From the NCBI GenBank assembly GCA_905221605.1, contig CAJNDS010002210.1, positions 437,581-501,580 of the forward strand: a stretch of DNA of 64,000 nucleotides. The letters are read 5' to 3'. The position numbers were made by a program, and so were the translations under genes. Below are positions 27,301 through 37,600 of this stretch, piece by piece; within the stretch, counting starts at the first letter, position 1; every line of letters begins with the position of its first letter. The notes beneath the pieces were generated by a model, which saw only the letters and a program-made list of their open reading frames with translations, did not search any database and had not been told where the DNA came from. Source of the DNA: Symbiodinium natans (lineage: Eukaryota > Sar > Dinophyceae > Suessiales > Symbiodiniaceae).

Positions 27301-28343
27301 TTACACTATTTGGGACACTCTAATCCCTTACAGAACTGAAAGTGTACATTTCTTTTGGGGGTTATGAACCCAGCAACCAAGTATAGGGGTCGGAATAATT
27401 GCTAATAATATTCCCTTAGGGCACCTTTGTAATGATACTATAATAGCCCCCCCAAACTACGTGGAAGCCCTCTTGACTTAGAAAGTCGGGATAGTTGGGT
27501 TATGAGGATTACCATCGGCTTTTGTATGGGATACTCGAAAGACTTCCTAGGTCAGAAGGGCTTGCGGCTTCCAAGTAAGCCCTAGAATCCATGCATAAGC
27601 CCGTTCACTCTCAAAGCTCTTTTTAAAAAGGCATCCCGTAAGCCCAACAAGCAATCCACAACCAGGGGTCCGAAAAGGAGAGGCCCTTCGCATCTCATAT
27701 TCCCTGGTAGCTCGGGTTGAGTTTCGGGGTTTTCGGGCTTCACTAGGGTGCTGGGTCCCCGAACTTGGGGGGACCCGAAGGCCTTTGTGACCCTAAACCT
27801 TACACCCGATAGGCCCTAAACCCCGTTTGGGTACGTGTTCTTTCCTGGCACATGACAGGGATATCTATCCCTCAAAGAAACACCTACCCCTTAAAGGGAG
27901 ACAACGGGATATCTATCCCTGCAAGGGAAAGCTATCCCTTAAAGGGACGTCTCTTGAAGGTTCACCTGGGCTGATAGTCAGGGGCCCTTCACCCGATTCC
28001 CCCGAATTCCAAGAGCTCGTCAGACGGAGAGCCTCGCAAGTGCTGCATCAGCTCTAGAAGCCGTAAAGCCCGAACATCCTGTACCAAAAACACTAAACCC
28101 TCAAACCTTAAGCCCTAAACCCGAAAACCCAGAAACCCTACACCATGTCGTTGATATAGTTTTAAGCAGTATACGGTCCGTCTTCTGCTTACTAAATGAC
28201 CTGGGGCCTAGTATGCAGCTGTTATGGAGGTTTCCGAAAGCAAAGGACCCCGAATATAGACCCCCGAATAATAAGATTCCTTTACAGCAAGGACCCCAAT
28301 AAGGTACCCTAAACCCTAAACCCTAAACCCTAAACCCTAAACC

Positions 28344-28417
<74 letters not shown>

Positions 28418-31400
28418 ACCCTAAACCCTAAACCCTAAACCCTAAGCGCTAGACCCTAAACCCTAAACCCTAAACCCTACACCCGCATATAGTCCGCAGT
28501 GTCCAAGTCCCGTCATGGCCGTTGCGTCGTGACTTGTCCTAGGATGAGACCTCCGGAGCCCTGCCTGAGCGTGCGCGAGTTGTGAAAACCCTAAACCAGG
28601 AAAAGGCCTGGAACCCTAAACCCTAAACCCCAAACCCCAAACCCCAAGCCCCAAGCCCCAAACCCCAAACCCCAAGCCCCAAGCCCCAAACCCAAACCCC
28701 AAACCCCAATCCCCAAACCCGAACCCTAAAACCCTTCAGAGGTGCTGTATCAGCCTGCCTTCTGGTATCTGGGGCATCCCGGTTGCCAAGCAGGGATAGG
28801 GGTGTTCCCCCTCCATATGCTATCACACAGAGCCCATAAGGGCCCTCAGTTGCTTGAAGCACTAAAGTTTAGATGGTGGGGTTTAGGGGGTTTTGGGGAA
28901 TTTAGGGGTTTAGGGGTGCAAGGCTCTCGCCCTGCAGTCATAGGCACTGTGGTGTGGGGGCGGGCTGGGCAGAAAGGGCAGCAGTCGAGTCCCCTGTGAC
29001 AAAAGGGGTGCAAGGGTTCAGGGGTTTTGGGGTTTAGGGGTTAAGGTTCATGCATCTACGGGGACGGGTGATGAGGCTTCACCAGGTGTTGGTCTGGCAC
29101 AGCCTTTGTTCCTGATTTCTTCTCTCTTTTGGGGCTTAGGTTCCCTAAAACGGCCCCCTTAAACCAAAAAGGGTGCCCTTTCTGTTCCTGGGTTAGTCTT
29201 GGGGCTAGTTACTGAGTTTGGCACATATGCGGAAGCCTTCCTTCGTTTCAGGCATCTTCCTCCCTGTTGGACCTCTAGGGCGAGAGGGAGCTTACGGTTC
29301 AGAGACCTGCGGGTTTAGGGTTTGGGGTTTGGGGTTTAGGGTTTAGGGTTTAGGGTTTAGGGTTTGCGCAGATTTTTGGCGGCCCACTCCCCAGCCAACG
29401 AATTTACAGAGTTGGGAAGTTCCCCCTCCTACTAAACAGCCCTGAATAGGGATTATTGTACCCCCAATTACAATCCCCATGAAGGACTGTTGTATAACGG
29501 GGAACATCCCAACCACGGAGCCTTACGTTTGAAGCAGCCTAGGCACTTCTCGCGCTACATCAAGCGCGGGGCTCTGGGACCTTTGCTTGCTGCAGGATCC
29601 TGAATGAGCCACGAACAGTTCGGGCTATACACGCACATCTTTCTTTCGTTGTTTTTTTGATCCTTTCAAGTTTAAATGCATGCACATCTTTCTTTCGTTA
29701 TTCATTCCTTTCAAGTGGCCATGTCATCTCGGAACAGGGAACGCTGCGGCACTCTGCAGCCCAACAAAGCTACCACAGCCTTTTGCCACTCGGAGAGGCC
29801 CGGAGCACAGCGTCTTCTTTGCAGTACAACTCGCGATGCGCTGGAGGCCACGCAGAGCTGGCATTTATTATTAGGCGTGGAGCTTGTTGCCAAGACCCAC
29901 CCCCTAGTATGATCACGTGTGAACATGAGAGCTTCCATCAAACCCTGCCGAATAATGTGCGAAGACTGGTTCTTCCATGTCCGAAAATTGGGCAACAAGT
30001 GCTGAATTCAGGCAGCCATACATACCTACATGCATGCATAGATACATATAACGTACATGCATACATACATACATATGTATGTATACATGCGTATGTGCAA
30101 CTCTATTCATATATCCTACACGTATGGTCACTTCTCTAAGATGTGGTCCCTTTTGAGGCCCGTACTACTTTATGAGGCGGCCCTTCTTTTCTCGGGTGCC
30201 CCAAACCCAAATTTAGACAACTGACCATATGCAAAGTGATGAATTAGGCATTGCCCATGATCCCTAGCTGCCCTCAGCACTCTGCTAACCCATGAGCCCT
30301 AAGCCCTGGAAGCCCTAGAAGCCCGAGGGTTTAGGGTTTAGGGTTTAGGGTTTAGGGTTTAGGGTTTAGGGTTTAGGCCTCATAGCAACCTCCCTAAGCA
30401 AAAGGTCACCGCCTTCAAGAATCCCAGCGGTACCATTGCTGTGGTGGCCACTTTGCAGCAGAAAATACGGCAAACCCCAGAAAATTGGAACATGGTTTAG
30501 GGATGACTAGTGCTGGGATTCCCTTTGGCAACCATCTTGGGGTGTGAGGATAGTGACGTTCCAACTTTTGGGAGGTTACTGTAAGGGCCACAGGGCACTT
30601 GAAGGCTCATGGGACTTAATAGCCACTTATAACTGGGCTTATAACCCTACTTATAATTGGGATAACCCCTATAAGGCCCGTTAGGGGTATTATAAGTAGG
30701 GTTATAAGCCCAGTTATAAGTAGTTATTAAGTCCCATGAACCTCCAAGCAGGGACCAGAGGCGACTGGGACCCCTGACCTCGTTCTGGCCTTGTGCTCAG
30801 CGCCAGCTTCCATAGCCAAGCTGCCGGAGACCTTATCCCTGAATCCTAAACCTCAAGCCCAAATACCCACCAAATCTGCCTAAACCCTAAACCTTAAACC
30901 CTGAACCCCGGAAATCTGCGTGAATGAGGTGCTGAACCAGACGACGGAAGCAATCCCGTTTTGGCTGAAGGCTTGGACTCCCACTGCGGGGTCATCGAGG
31001 GTTTCTGGTCCCATGGAATCCTGCGGTTTAGGTTTTAGGGTTGAGGGTTTAGGGTTTAGGGTTTAGGGTTTCCGAGAATCTTCAGAAGCCTACTGCAAAA
31101 GGGTCCCTCGTTTCCAGGATTGCATTTGCTGGTTGCCACGTGCTCCCCCACTACCCCTTTAAGGTGCCCCCAAATAACCTGCATACACTTCTTTAGGAAG
31201 TTCTTCTTAGGGGTAGGGTTAGTTAAGGTAGGGATAGTCTAGGATCCCAGGATGGTTGAAGGGCTCAGCCCTGGGAAATGTAACTTGGGTCAAGGACTAC
31301 AGCTTACAGGGTAGTCGAAAGGCTTGAGTGTCCTAATTTATGTCCAGATGGGGGCAGATGCGGCCCTTCTCAGGCTTAAACTCATCATGTCTTACGTAAG

Positions 31401-31499
31401 CCTTGCATCCCACCCGACCAGTTGCAGGTGAAGGAGCATGGGGAGCAGCGCGCGACGCCAATGCACGCCCCGGCGTGCCCTGGCCTGAAGCAATATGGT
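24351..31499 (+). CDS. Glycoside hydrolase family 30 (glucosylceramidase-like), micro-exons, partial
   Basis: Collinear exons: about 24351-24430 (tentative), 24765-24808, 25135-25206, 26457-26498, 27129-27176, 28742-28773, 29543-29570, a segment ending 29846, 30405-30446, 30929-30970 and 31429-31499 (tentative). Spliced in frame they give GH30 motifs in order. These are CQELGERP, DWKIGERYAMNII, DWNLVLDQDGGPNH, VGNNCVAPVICD, LYQPAFWYLGHFSRYI, ALEVTAFKNPSG and VVVLNQTTEAIPFWL. These correspond to the second half of the TIM barrel and the C-terminal beta-domain of GH30 enzymes, which cleave beta-linked glucosyl lipids or glucans. Most junctions fit GC donors and AG acceptors with one to three shared bases. 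The N-terminal half, including the acid/base Glu, and the final exon were not found. The exact end of exon 25135-25206 is uncertain by a codon. Introns carry telomere-like tracts. Confidence 0.75.
24450..24734 (-). repeat. Long CCCTAAA tract inside a GH30 intron
   Basis: Over thirty-five units, with CCCCAAA variants at both ends and one A-run interruption at 24533. Confidence 0.93.
24832..25110. repeat. Telomere-like tracts in both orientations
   Basis: TTTAGGG/TTTGGGG at 24832-24905, then degenerate CCCTAAA at 24964-25110, with a short unique segment between. Both lie in the intron 24809-25134. Confidence 0.85.
25226..25370 (+). repeat. TTTAGGG tract, GH30 intron
   Basis: Degenerate TTTAGGG units with GTTTAGTG and TTTGGGG variants. 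Confidence 0.85.
25530..25665. repeat. CT-rich microsatellite
   Basis: Imperfect (TC)n/(CTCT) tract within a GH30 intron. Frames across it are low-complexity. Confidence 0.9.
25801..26035 (+). repeat. Two TTTAGGG arrays flanking a unique segment
   Basis: Arrays at 25801-25865 and 25960-26033. The segment between reads as an open frame but lies inside a GH30 intron, so I do not call it an exon. Confidence 0.85.
26880..27092 (-). repeat. CCCTAAA tract
   Basis: A long tract with CCCGAAA and CCCGGAA variants, in the intron before GH30 exon 27129. Confidence 0.9.
27374..27460. mobile_element. Family F copy 2
   Basis: TATAGGGGTCGGAATAATT...AATAGCCCCCCCAAACTA is the reverse-orientation relative of ankyrin intron 1 (129-256). 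Confidence 0.6.
28222..28306. mobile_element. Family D copy 1
   Basis: The left end is TATGGAGGTTTCCGAAA and the right end AGGACCCCAATAAGGTAC. AATAATAAGATTCC lies inside. Other copies are at 34890-34974, 35873-36005, 41085-41194 and 63001-63097. Confidence 0.6.
28310..28487 (-). repeat. CCCTAAA array with a homogeneous CCCTCAA block
   Basis: Eleven or so CCCTCAA units (28342-28420) sit between pure CCCTAAA blocks. A single-base variant has spread through a whole block. Confidence 0.9.
28615..28735 (-). repeat. CCCCAAA/CCCCAAG variant tract
   Basis: The tract is built of CCCCAAA and CCCCAAG units, just before GH30 exon 28742. Confidence 0.85.
29117..29212. mobile_element. Family H copy
   Basis: GGGGCTTAGGTTCCCT...AAACCAAAAAGGGTGCCC is related to ankyrin intron 3 and to 40342-40455. 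Confidence 0.5.
29412..29512. mobile_element. Family B copy
   Basis: TTGGGAAGTTCCCC...GGGGAACATCCCAA, with the mirrored AGGGATTATTGT/ACAATCCCCAT core. It lies in the intron before GH30 exon 29543. Confidence 0.75.
30122..30230. mobile_element. Family G copy
   Basis: ATGGTCACTTCTCTAAG...TTAGACAACTGACCAT, an inverted-repeat pair. Relatives are at 31498-31604 and 39799-39904. Fragments are at about 42891 and 57970. Confidence 0.65.
30598..30748. mobile_element. Family C copy
   Basis: A long palindrome, CTTGAAGGCTCATGGGACTT ... AAGTCCCATGAACCTCCAAG. The centre (TTATAACCCTACTTATAA...) is also mirrored. It lies in the intron between GH30 exons 30405 and 30929. Confidence 0.8.
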
Positions 31500-31604
31500 G
31501 AGTTCTCTATATTGCGGTCCCTTTTTGCGTACCCTAGATAAGAAGGGCCTCCCTGACAATAGTACCCCAAAAGGGGTCATATTTTTAGAGACGTGACCAT
31601 ACAA
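31498..31604. mobile_element. Family G copy after GH30 exon 31429
   Basis: ATGGTGAGTTCTCTA...TTTTAGAGACGTGACCAT. The element begins at a GTGAGT donor, so this intron's donor may lie within it. Confidence 0.65.
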
Positions 31605-31970
31605 ACCTTGAGGCAAAACCAAAACCACCAAAGCCCTCCAAGCCCGCACTATACCTTCCCGCCGAAGCTGAAGCAAAGGCCCAAGGGAGTCAAGGCCCAC
31701 GAGTCCCAACCAAACTATACCATAGCCCTGTGCAATAGGTCCAGCTTAGGAGTTTTCAGTTTAGCTTTGCAACCTTGTGGTTCTTAGGGAAGTGGCTTTG
31801 GACCATGGTGATCCGAGCTTGTTAGTTGGTTGTGAAGTTCCACAACCTTTTAGAGCCGACTCCTGTGGAGTTTCTGGTGAAACGATTTGGCGCTGTCTGA
31901 CCCGTAGTGCAACTGGCAGTGCGAGTCAGCCGGATGTACTGAGTGGTCATGCTGGTTTCGTAGACTTTTT

Positions 31971-32167
31971 TTGGAGGTTGATGGTACTTATTAACCGACT
32001 GCTGTACTCATGAGTGTACTTATGAACTGTACTTATAAACCTATTAGGGCACTGAAAGAGCTTATAATGGGTTATGAGTACCCCTAAGCCCTAACCCTAA
32101 ACCCTAAACCCCAAACCTAAACCCTAAATACAGTTATAGTTGGTGAATAAGTACCATCAACCTCCAA
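31971..32167. mobile_element. Family C copy carrying a nested telomere-like tract
   Basis: TTGGAGGTTGATGGTACTTA ... TAAGTACCATCAACCTCCAA. TAGACTTT flanks it on both sides (31961 and 32168), a likely target duplication. CCCTAAA repeats (about 32083-32128) sit inside the palindrome and break its symmetry. Confidence 0.8.
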
Positions 32168-32221
32168 GTAGACTTTGTTTGGTTGTCTGAGTCTTCGCCT
32201 TCCACACCGCTTTTTTCCTAA

Positions 32222-32322
32222 GGTTTAGGGTTTAGGGTTTGGGGTTTGGGGTTTGGGGTTTGGGGTTTGGGGTTTGGGGTTTGGGGTTTGGGGTTTGGGG
32301 TTTGGGGTTTGGGGTTTAGGCC
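32222..32322 (+). repeat. Homogeneous TTTGGGG array
   Basis: About eleven TTTGGGG units follow two TTTAGGG units, a spread A-to-G variant. Confidence 0.9.
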
Positions 32323-34660
32323 TGCAAGCACCCAACCCCGTAAGCCCTATAGACCCTAAACCCTGAGGAAACCCAAAGAAACCTGAACCATAACCCCTAT
32401 AAACCTGATAAACCCTATAAAACCGATAAACCCTATAAACCCTATAAACCCGATAAACCCTATAAACCCTATAAAGCCCTTAAGCCCCTTAAACTCTAAA
32501 CCCTATAAGCCCTACAAACCCTAAAACCCTTAAACGCCCCATACGCCCTAAACAATTTAAGAACAAAACTCTTCACCCTAAAACGCCCCATACGCCCTCA
32601 ACAATTTAAGAACAGAACTCTTCAAGCCATAAAAAGAGTCCTTGCCGAGGCGCTCCTTGCAGACGATTCTGCTGGACGACGGCCGCGCAGAGGCATGGCC
32701 AAGCCGGGGAGCCTGTGGGGGTTTAGGGTTTGGGGTTTGGGGTTTAGGGTTTAGGGTTTAGGGTTTGGGGTTTAGGATTTGGGGTTAATCAGGGTGTATT
32801 TAGGGTTTATGGGGATAGGCAGCGATAGGGTTTAACTACGTCTTTCTACTGGTCTATAGAGGTCCGTTACAAGGACCCTCGGTAAGGGCCCTTGGTATGG
32901 TGGGCCCTTAGCCTGGGAGGCCCTTGTAGATCTTACAGAACCTGGGCCATGCAGGCCCATACTTCAGAATCCTTTAACAGCAAAGATAAGAGCCATATGC
33001 CGGGGCAGTGCAATTTCTCGTGGATGCAGTTCGAGGTGCGTGTTAGAACATTCGGAATGGCGACTCAAGGTGTTGGGGGTTCATGGCCAACGTTGTTTGT
33101 ATGCTGTATGAGCATTTCAGGGTTTAGGGGTAAGGGTTCGCGTCGGGGATCAAAAACGTCATACACCAGGAGCTGTTACCGACTTATAACCCACTGACAA
33201 GCCCCTCAAGTGCCCCAATATGGCTAGAACTACAAGTACTTATACGCACAGATAAATATCATTGCCTAGTAAGTATACCATGAACCTCCTTGGCAGTAGG
33301 TGAACCCATGATTTTTGGGGGTGCGCTCCTGACTCCAACCAACTAAGGTCGCGCCATTCGGGCGCTTCCGGGCTCCCTCCGACACCTGGTGGCGAAGCTG
33401 TGGCAGCTCGGCTGCTCTGGGTACGCGTTTAGGGTTTATAGGGATTTAGGGCTCAGGGTTTAGGGTTTAACGGGTTGAGGGCCCCGAACCCCCAAAACAT
33501 AACCCAAACTGAAACCAATGCCGAAAGCCTGAAGAGCCTAAGTTGCAGCACCAGTGGTTCTTGCCATGAAAGGACGGGACCCCAAAAAGCAGAATCTAGG
33601 TCTCGTGTTCCTTTCCAGACAGTGCGTTTCCCCAGGTCCCTAGAAGAGAGGTGGGGGGGGGGGGGTGGGGGGTCGAATTTCCCAAGCATAATCCCCCCGT
33701 AAAAGGACCGTATAGGGGGATATAAGGTGCCGAGTTGCCTATTTCTCGATTAAGATCTCGAATGTTGTGCACCTTGAACACTTTGCAGCCTCTAAAAAGA
33801 CCCAGGCGACATACCATAACACATTGGAGACGATGCCAGGCACGACGTCGCCCCAAAGGAGCCTTTCCAGCGATGATGCGTCGGAGGAAAATGGAGCCAC
33901 CATTTTTGGGGTTGCCTCGCGGTTTGAGCTTTCTGGTTTTGCAGGCCAAAACCCGAGCCTGCGAGAGAGAGAGAGAGAGAGAAGTGTTGAAAAGGGCAAG
34001 CATCTTATACCTTCATGTCAATTCTCCTTCTGAATTCCCCCATTTCACAACTGGTAGCTTCTCATCTTGAGACACGCATTCGCTGTCACATTGACGCGCA
34101 GCGTTGAAAAAACCGCATGGGACTGAAGCCTCAAAGAGGCGTGGAAGTTCTGAGCCAGTGGGTGGCTAAAATGGAGACCCCAATCTCAAAACCCCATCTT
34201 CGCGGGCCCCAGGAGCTTTAGTAGGGTTCCAGGGCTGAAAGGATGTTTAGGGTTTAGGGGTTAGGTTCTAGGGTTTAGGGTTTAGGATGTAGGGTTGAGG
34301 GTGTAGCATTTGGGGTTGTCACTAGTAGGCATGTGTCTCGGGGTTAGGGCGAAGGGCGCAGGACTTGGTGTGGATGTACTGGTGGACTTCAGTATGTAAT
34401 GTGCGTGGTGCTATCGCTTGGAAGTGTTGGTAGAAACTTTGATGATGAGTACTGCAGTAGCCAGGAAAAATGAAGCGAGATGGGGATGGGGATGGGCAGG
34501 GACAACGAGGCAGACAATAGTCGCGAAAGGGTCATACGACGTCTGAATCTGCCAAGTTTCCCTGCCGATGCTAGCAGGGGTTGCGTTGCAGCGACTTGAG
34601 CCGTCATCTCCTCGACCGTTTGGCTACAACAGTGTCAGAATGCACCACTGAGGCCCCCAG

Positions 34661-37600
34661 GCGTGAGCCAGCGTGAGCTCGCAGCAGGGGAGTTTGCAAA
34701 ACTAGTGGATGCCAGGTGCTCAGAGCAGCGTCTACAGGGTCGAAGAGCGGGACCGTTGAAGATCCTTCGACCCCCTTTTAGGCCGAATGAAGTGCCAGAA
34801 AGACACAAACTCGCAACCTCCTTGTAGAATAGGTCCCAAAGAGAACCCTGCCCCAAGAGACCTGGCAGACTTGGCCCCAGATCTCCGGGATGGCAATAGG
34901 GCCAAAAAAAGTAGGATGCCTGTATAATGTGGACCCCAATAAGGTACCCCTAATTTCGGAAACCTCCATGTGTTGACTCCTCCATGCACTTGCCTCTTCT
35001 GTACTCTGAGGTCGCCAAGCAGAAGTTTGCCCGTGGAGATCTCTTTGAGGCTATCCCAACGGATAACCCAGCAGAGCGATTAGGGCTGCAGGGCTTAGGG
35101 TGCCAAGTTGTGTGTCTGTGTGTGTGTGTGTCTTCGTGAGTTTCTGGGCGGGCTTGCCGTTCGGCTGCGGCAACCAAACCCCATGCAGTTGGACGCAGAC
35201 GAATCAAGAAATAGAGCCTGGCCAGGTGGAAGAAGTCGATCCTAAACCCTAAACCCTAAACCCTACCCTGAACCCTAAACCCTAAACCCAAACCCTAAAG
35301 TTGCATCCAGGTCATGCCTGGTTTTTACTGTAGCGCACCAACGACCATAAGCCCTAAACCCTTCAAAAGCGAAGGCCGTGCTCTCTCAGACATTCCGGGA
35401 GCCTTGCAAGGCACGACGCGCGCACTTGTAGGTTGGGCAGCCACATGTAATCCCCCCACAACTATAATCCCCTCCCTCTAATCCCCTACCCCCTGACATT
35501 AAATTTCGGGGGCATTTATTGTTACATGAGGAAACCCTAAATCCTAAACCCTAAACCCTAAACCCCAATATCCGGGGGTAGGGGGGGGGGGTTTAATATT
35601 CGTTGGAGGGGATGAGTCAATTCGGTCTTACAGGACAGAGAGCCTTGGGATGGCAAAGTCTTGAGTGGGATGCTTGTCTTCTCCTGCGGTTTAGGGTTTA
35701 GGGTTTCGGGTGTGGGGTTTAGGGTGTGGGGTTTAGGGTTTAGGGTTTAGGGTTTAGGGTTTAGGGTTTAGGGTTTAGGGCTTCGTCCCCCCCCCCCCCC
35801 CCCCCGCGCGCGCGCTTTAGCGCAGCTGGAGGATGAATCGCTCCCCCCAAGTCGTCCCACACTTTGCCTTTTCCATAGGGGGGTTTCCGGAAGTAGTGGT
35901 TACCTTACTGGGGTCCTTAGGGTTTAGGGTTTAGGGTTATAAGGGGATCCTACTATTTGGGGGTCTATAATTAGGGGTCCCTTATGTTCGAAAACCCTCT
36001 ATATGGTCTGACGTGAAGGGAGCAGCGCCCTGCCCAGGAAGAACTGCTTGGAGGTTCATGTGCTCTTATAAGCCCACTTAAAAGTCTACTTATAACCTGA
36101 TAAGGGGACTTAGGGGTATAAGTATATACATTCATAATTGGGGGTTATAAGCATCCATGAACCTCCAAGTGGGAAATGCGTGCGTGAGCTGCGGCTGCGG
36201 GTTGCTTGTTGCGGCTCATGGTTGACAATGTGCAGTTGGGATGTTCCCCCTTCTACTAACAGGATTCTAGTATAACCCCTAGTAGAATCCCATTGAGGGG
36301 CTGTTAGCATGAGGGGGAACATCCCAAATGTGCGGGGTCAAACCTGATGTGATGTTTGCACTGCACCCGCAGTGCATCCCACACTCTGGATACCAAAGTC
36401 CAAAGCAATCCAGTAGGCCGGGGGGCGGCAACCTAGAACCCCAACACCCAAAAACCCTCAAACCCTCAAACCCTAACACCCTGAGACCCCAAATCCTGAT
36501 TCGCGTACAGGCCAATCCGAGCCAGGTGTTCAAGTGCCTGCAGCGGCTCAGCACTGACTCAGCTTCCTTTTCCTGCGCAAATTGGGATCTGAGACTACCC
36601 CTGGCCAGGTTGTTGTCATGATCATGATGAGGATGATGATGATGATGAGGATGATGATGATGATGGGCTTGAGTTTGGGAAAGGGACAGCGCATGTAGGA
36701 TATCGCAGAAGCTGCCCAGCTTGCGCTTGAAAGTGTCGATGAAGACCTGGAGCTTTTCACGGTTGAGGGATTGGAGAGTTAAGGCTGCCATGTGTTCAGG
36801 GTTGAGGGATTACGGTCTTCTGAAAGGGCTGGGGGCTAAGTGCTTAAGGTCCCCCACAGGGTTCAAGGGACCCTCAACAAAATCTCCCAGTGCCATGCGC
36901 TCAGGAAGCGCAATCCCTGCCCATATGGCTTCCTGATGAACCTAGGCGCCCTTGGCCTGCTCAGGGCATGTGCAGGTTTGGGGTGTGGTGGGGGGCGATG
37001 CCGGCTTTGAGTTGCGAACGGCTTTTGCAGATTTTGAAGCTCGCCTGTTGATGTTGCAATGTTTAGGGTTTAGGGCTTAGGGTTTGGGGTTCTAGGGTTT
37101 AGGGTTTAGGGTTTAGGGTTTAGGGTTTAGGGTTTAGTCCACATCGGGGGCTGCAGAGTGTCAGATCCGAAGACGATTGAGATATCACATCTGGCCTCGG
37201 CCAGGAGCGGACACGTCTCCCGAAACTCCCTGCTTTCGTCTGTCAGGTGATGACGAGTTTCTCGTCGGAGCTTCTCCGGAGATGTTCGTCCGGGTTGCAG
37301 GGGCCTCCGCAGGTCTCATGCATAGACTTGCAGTTAGGGTTGAAGTACCAGAAGCACGAGACCGCAAGCAACGAAGAGGTATTTATGGGGCTGAAGACAG
37401 AGCATGTGTGAGTCATGTCGGAGCAAACTGACTGATTTTCCTGGGAGTCTCAACCCCAAACCTTGAGTCTGAATCACCCAACTAGAGCCTTGAGTTAAAC
37501 CCTAAACCCTAAACCCTAAACCCTAAACCCTAAACCCTAAACCCTAAACCCTAAACCCTAAACCCTAAACCCTAAACCCTAAACCCTAAACCCTAAACCC

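Larger units (their letters stand above)
31605..34660. other. Spacer between GH30 and TrpE, mostly repeats
   Basis: It holds a family C element and variant telomere arrays, listed separately. It also has degenerate ATAAACCCT repeats (32400-32530) and a G-run at 33651-33671. Open, GC-rich, exon-like pieces occur at about 31616-31740, 32665-32715 and 33350-33428. None matches a family I know, and they may be missing ends of the neighbours. Confidence 0.45.

Noticed and set aside
36279-36791. Minus-strand frame with a His-rich stretch that looks like a gene
   Set aside because: It overlaps the TrpE exon at 36511-36551 on the other strand, which is supported by motifs and phase at both junctions. 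The His run is an ATG/ATC trinucleotide repeat.
36985-37060. Coding-like segment (AGFELRTAFADFEARLLML) between TrpE exons
   Set aside because: It lies inside the intron 36946-37246, and joining the flanking exons directly gives the family sequence. It shows that GC-rich open segments here are not proof of an exon.
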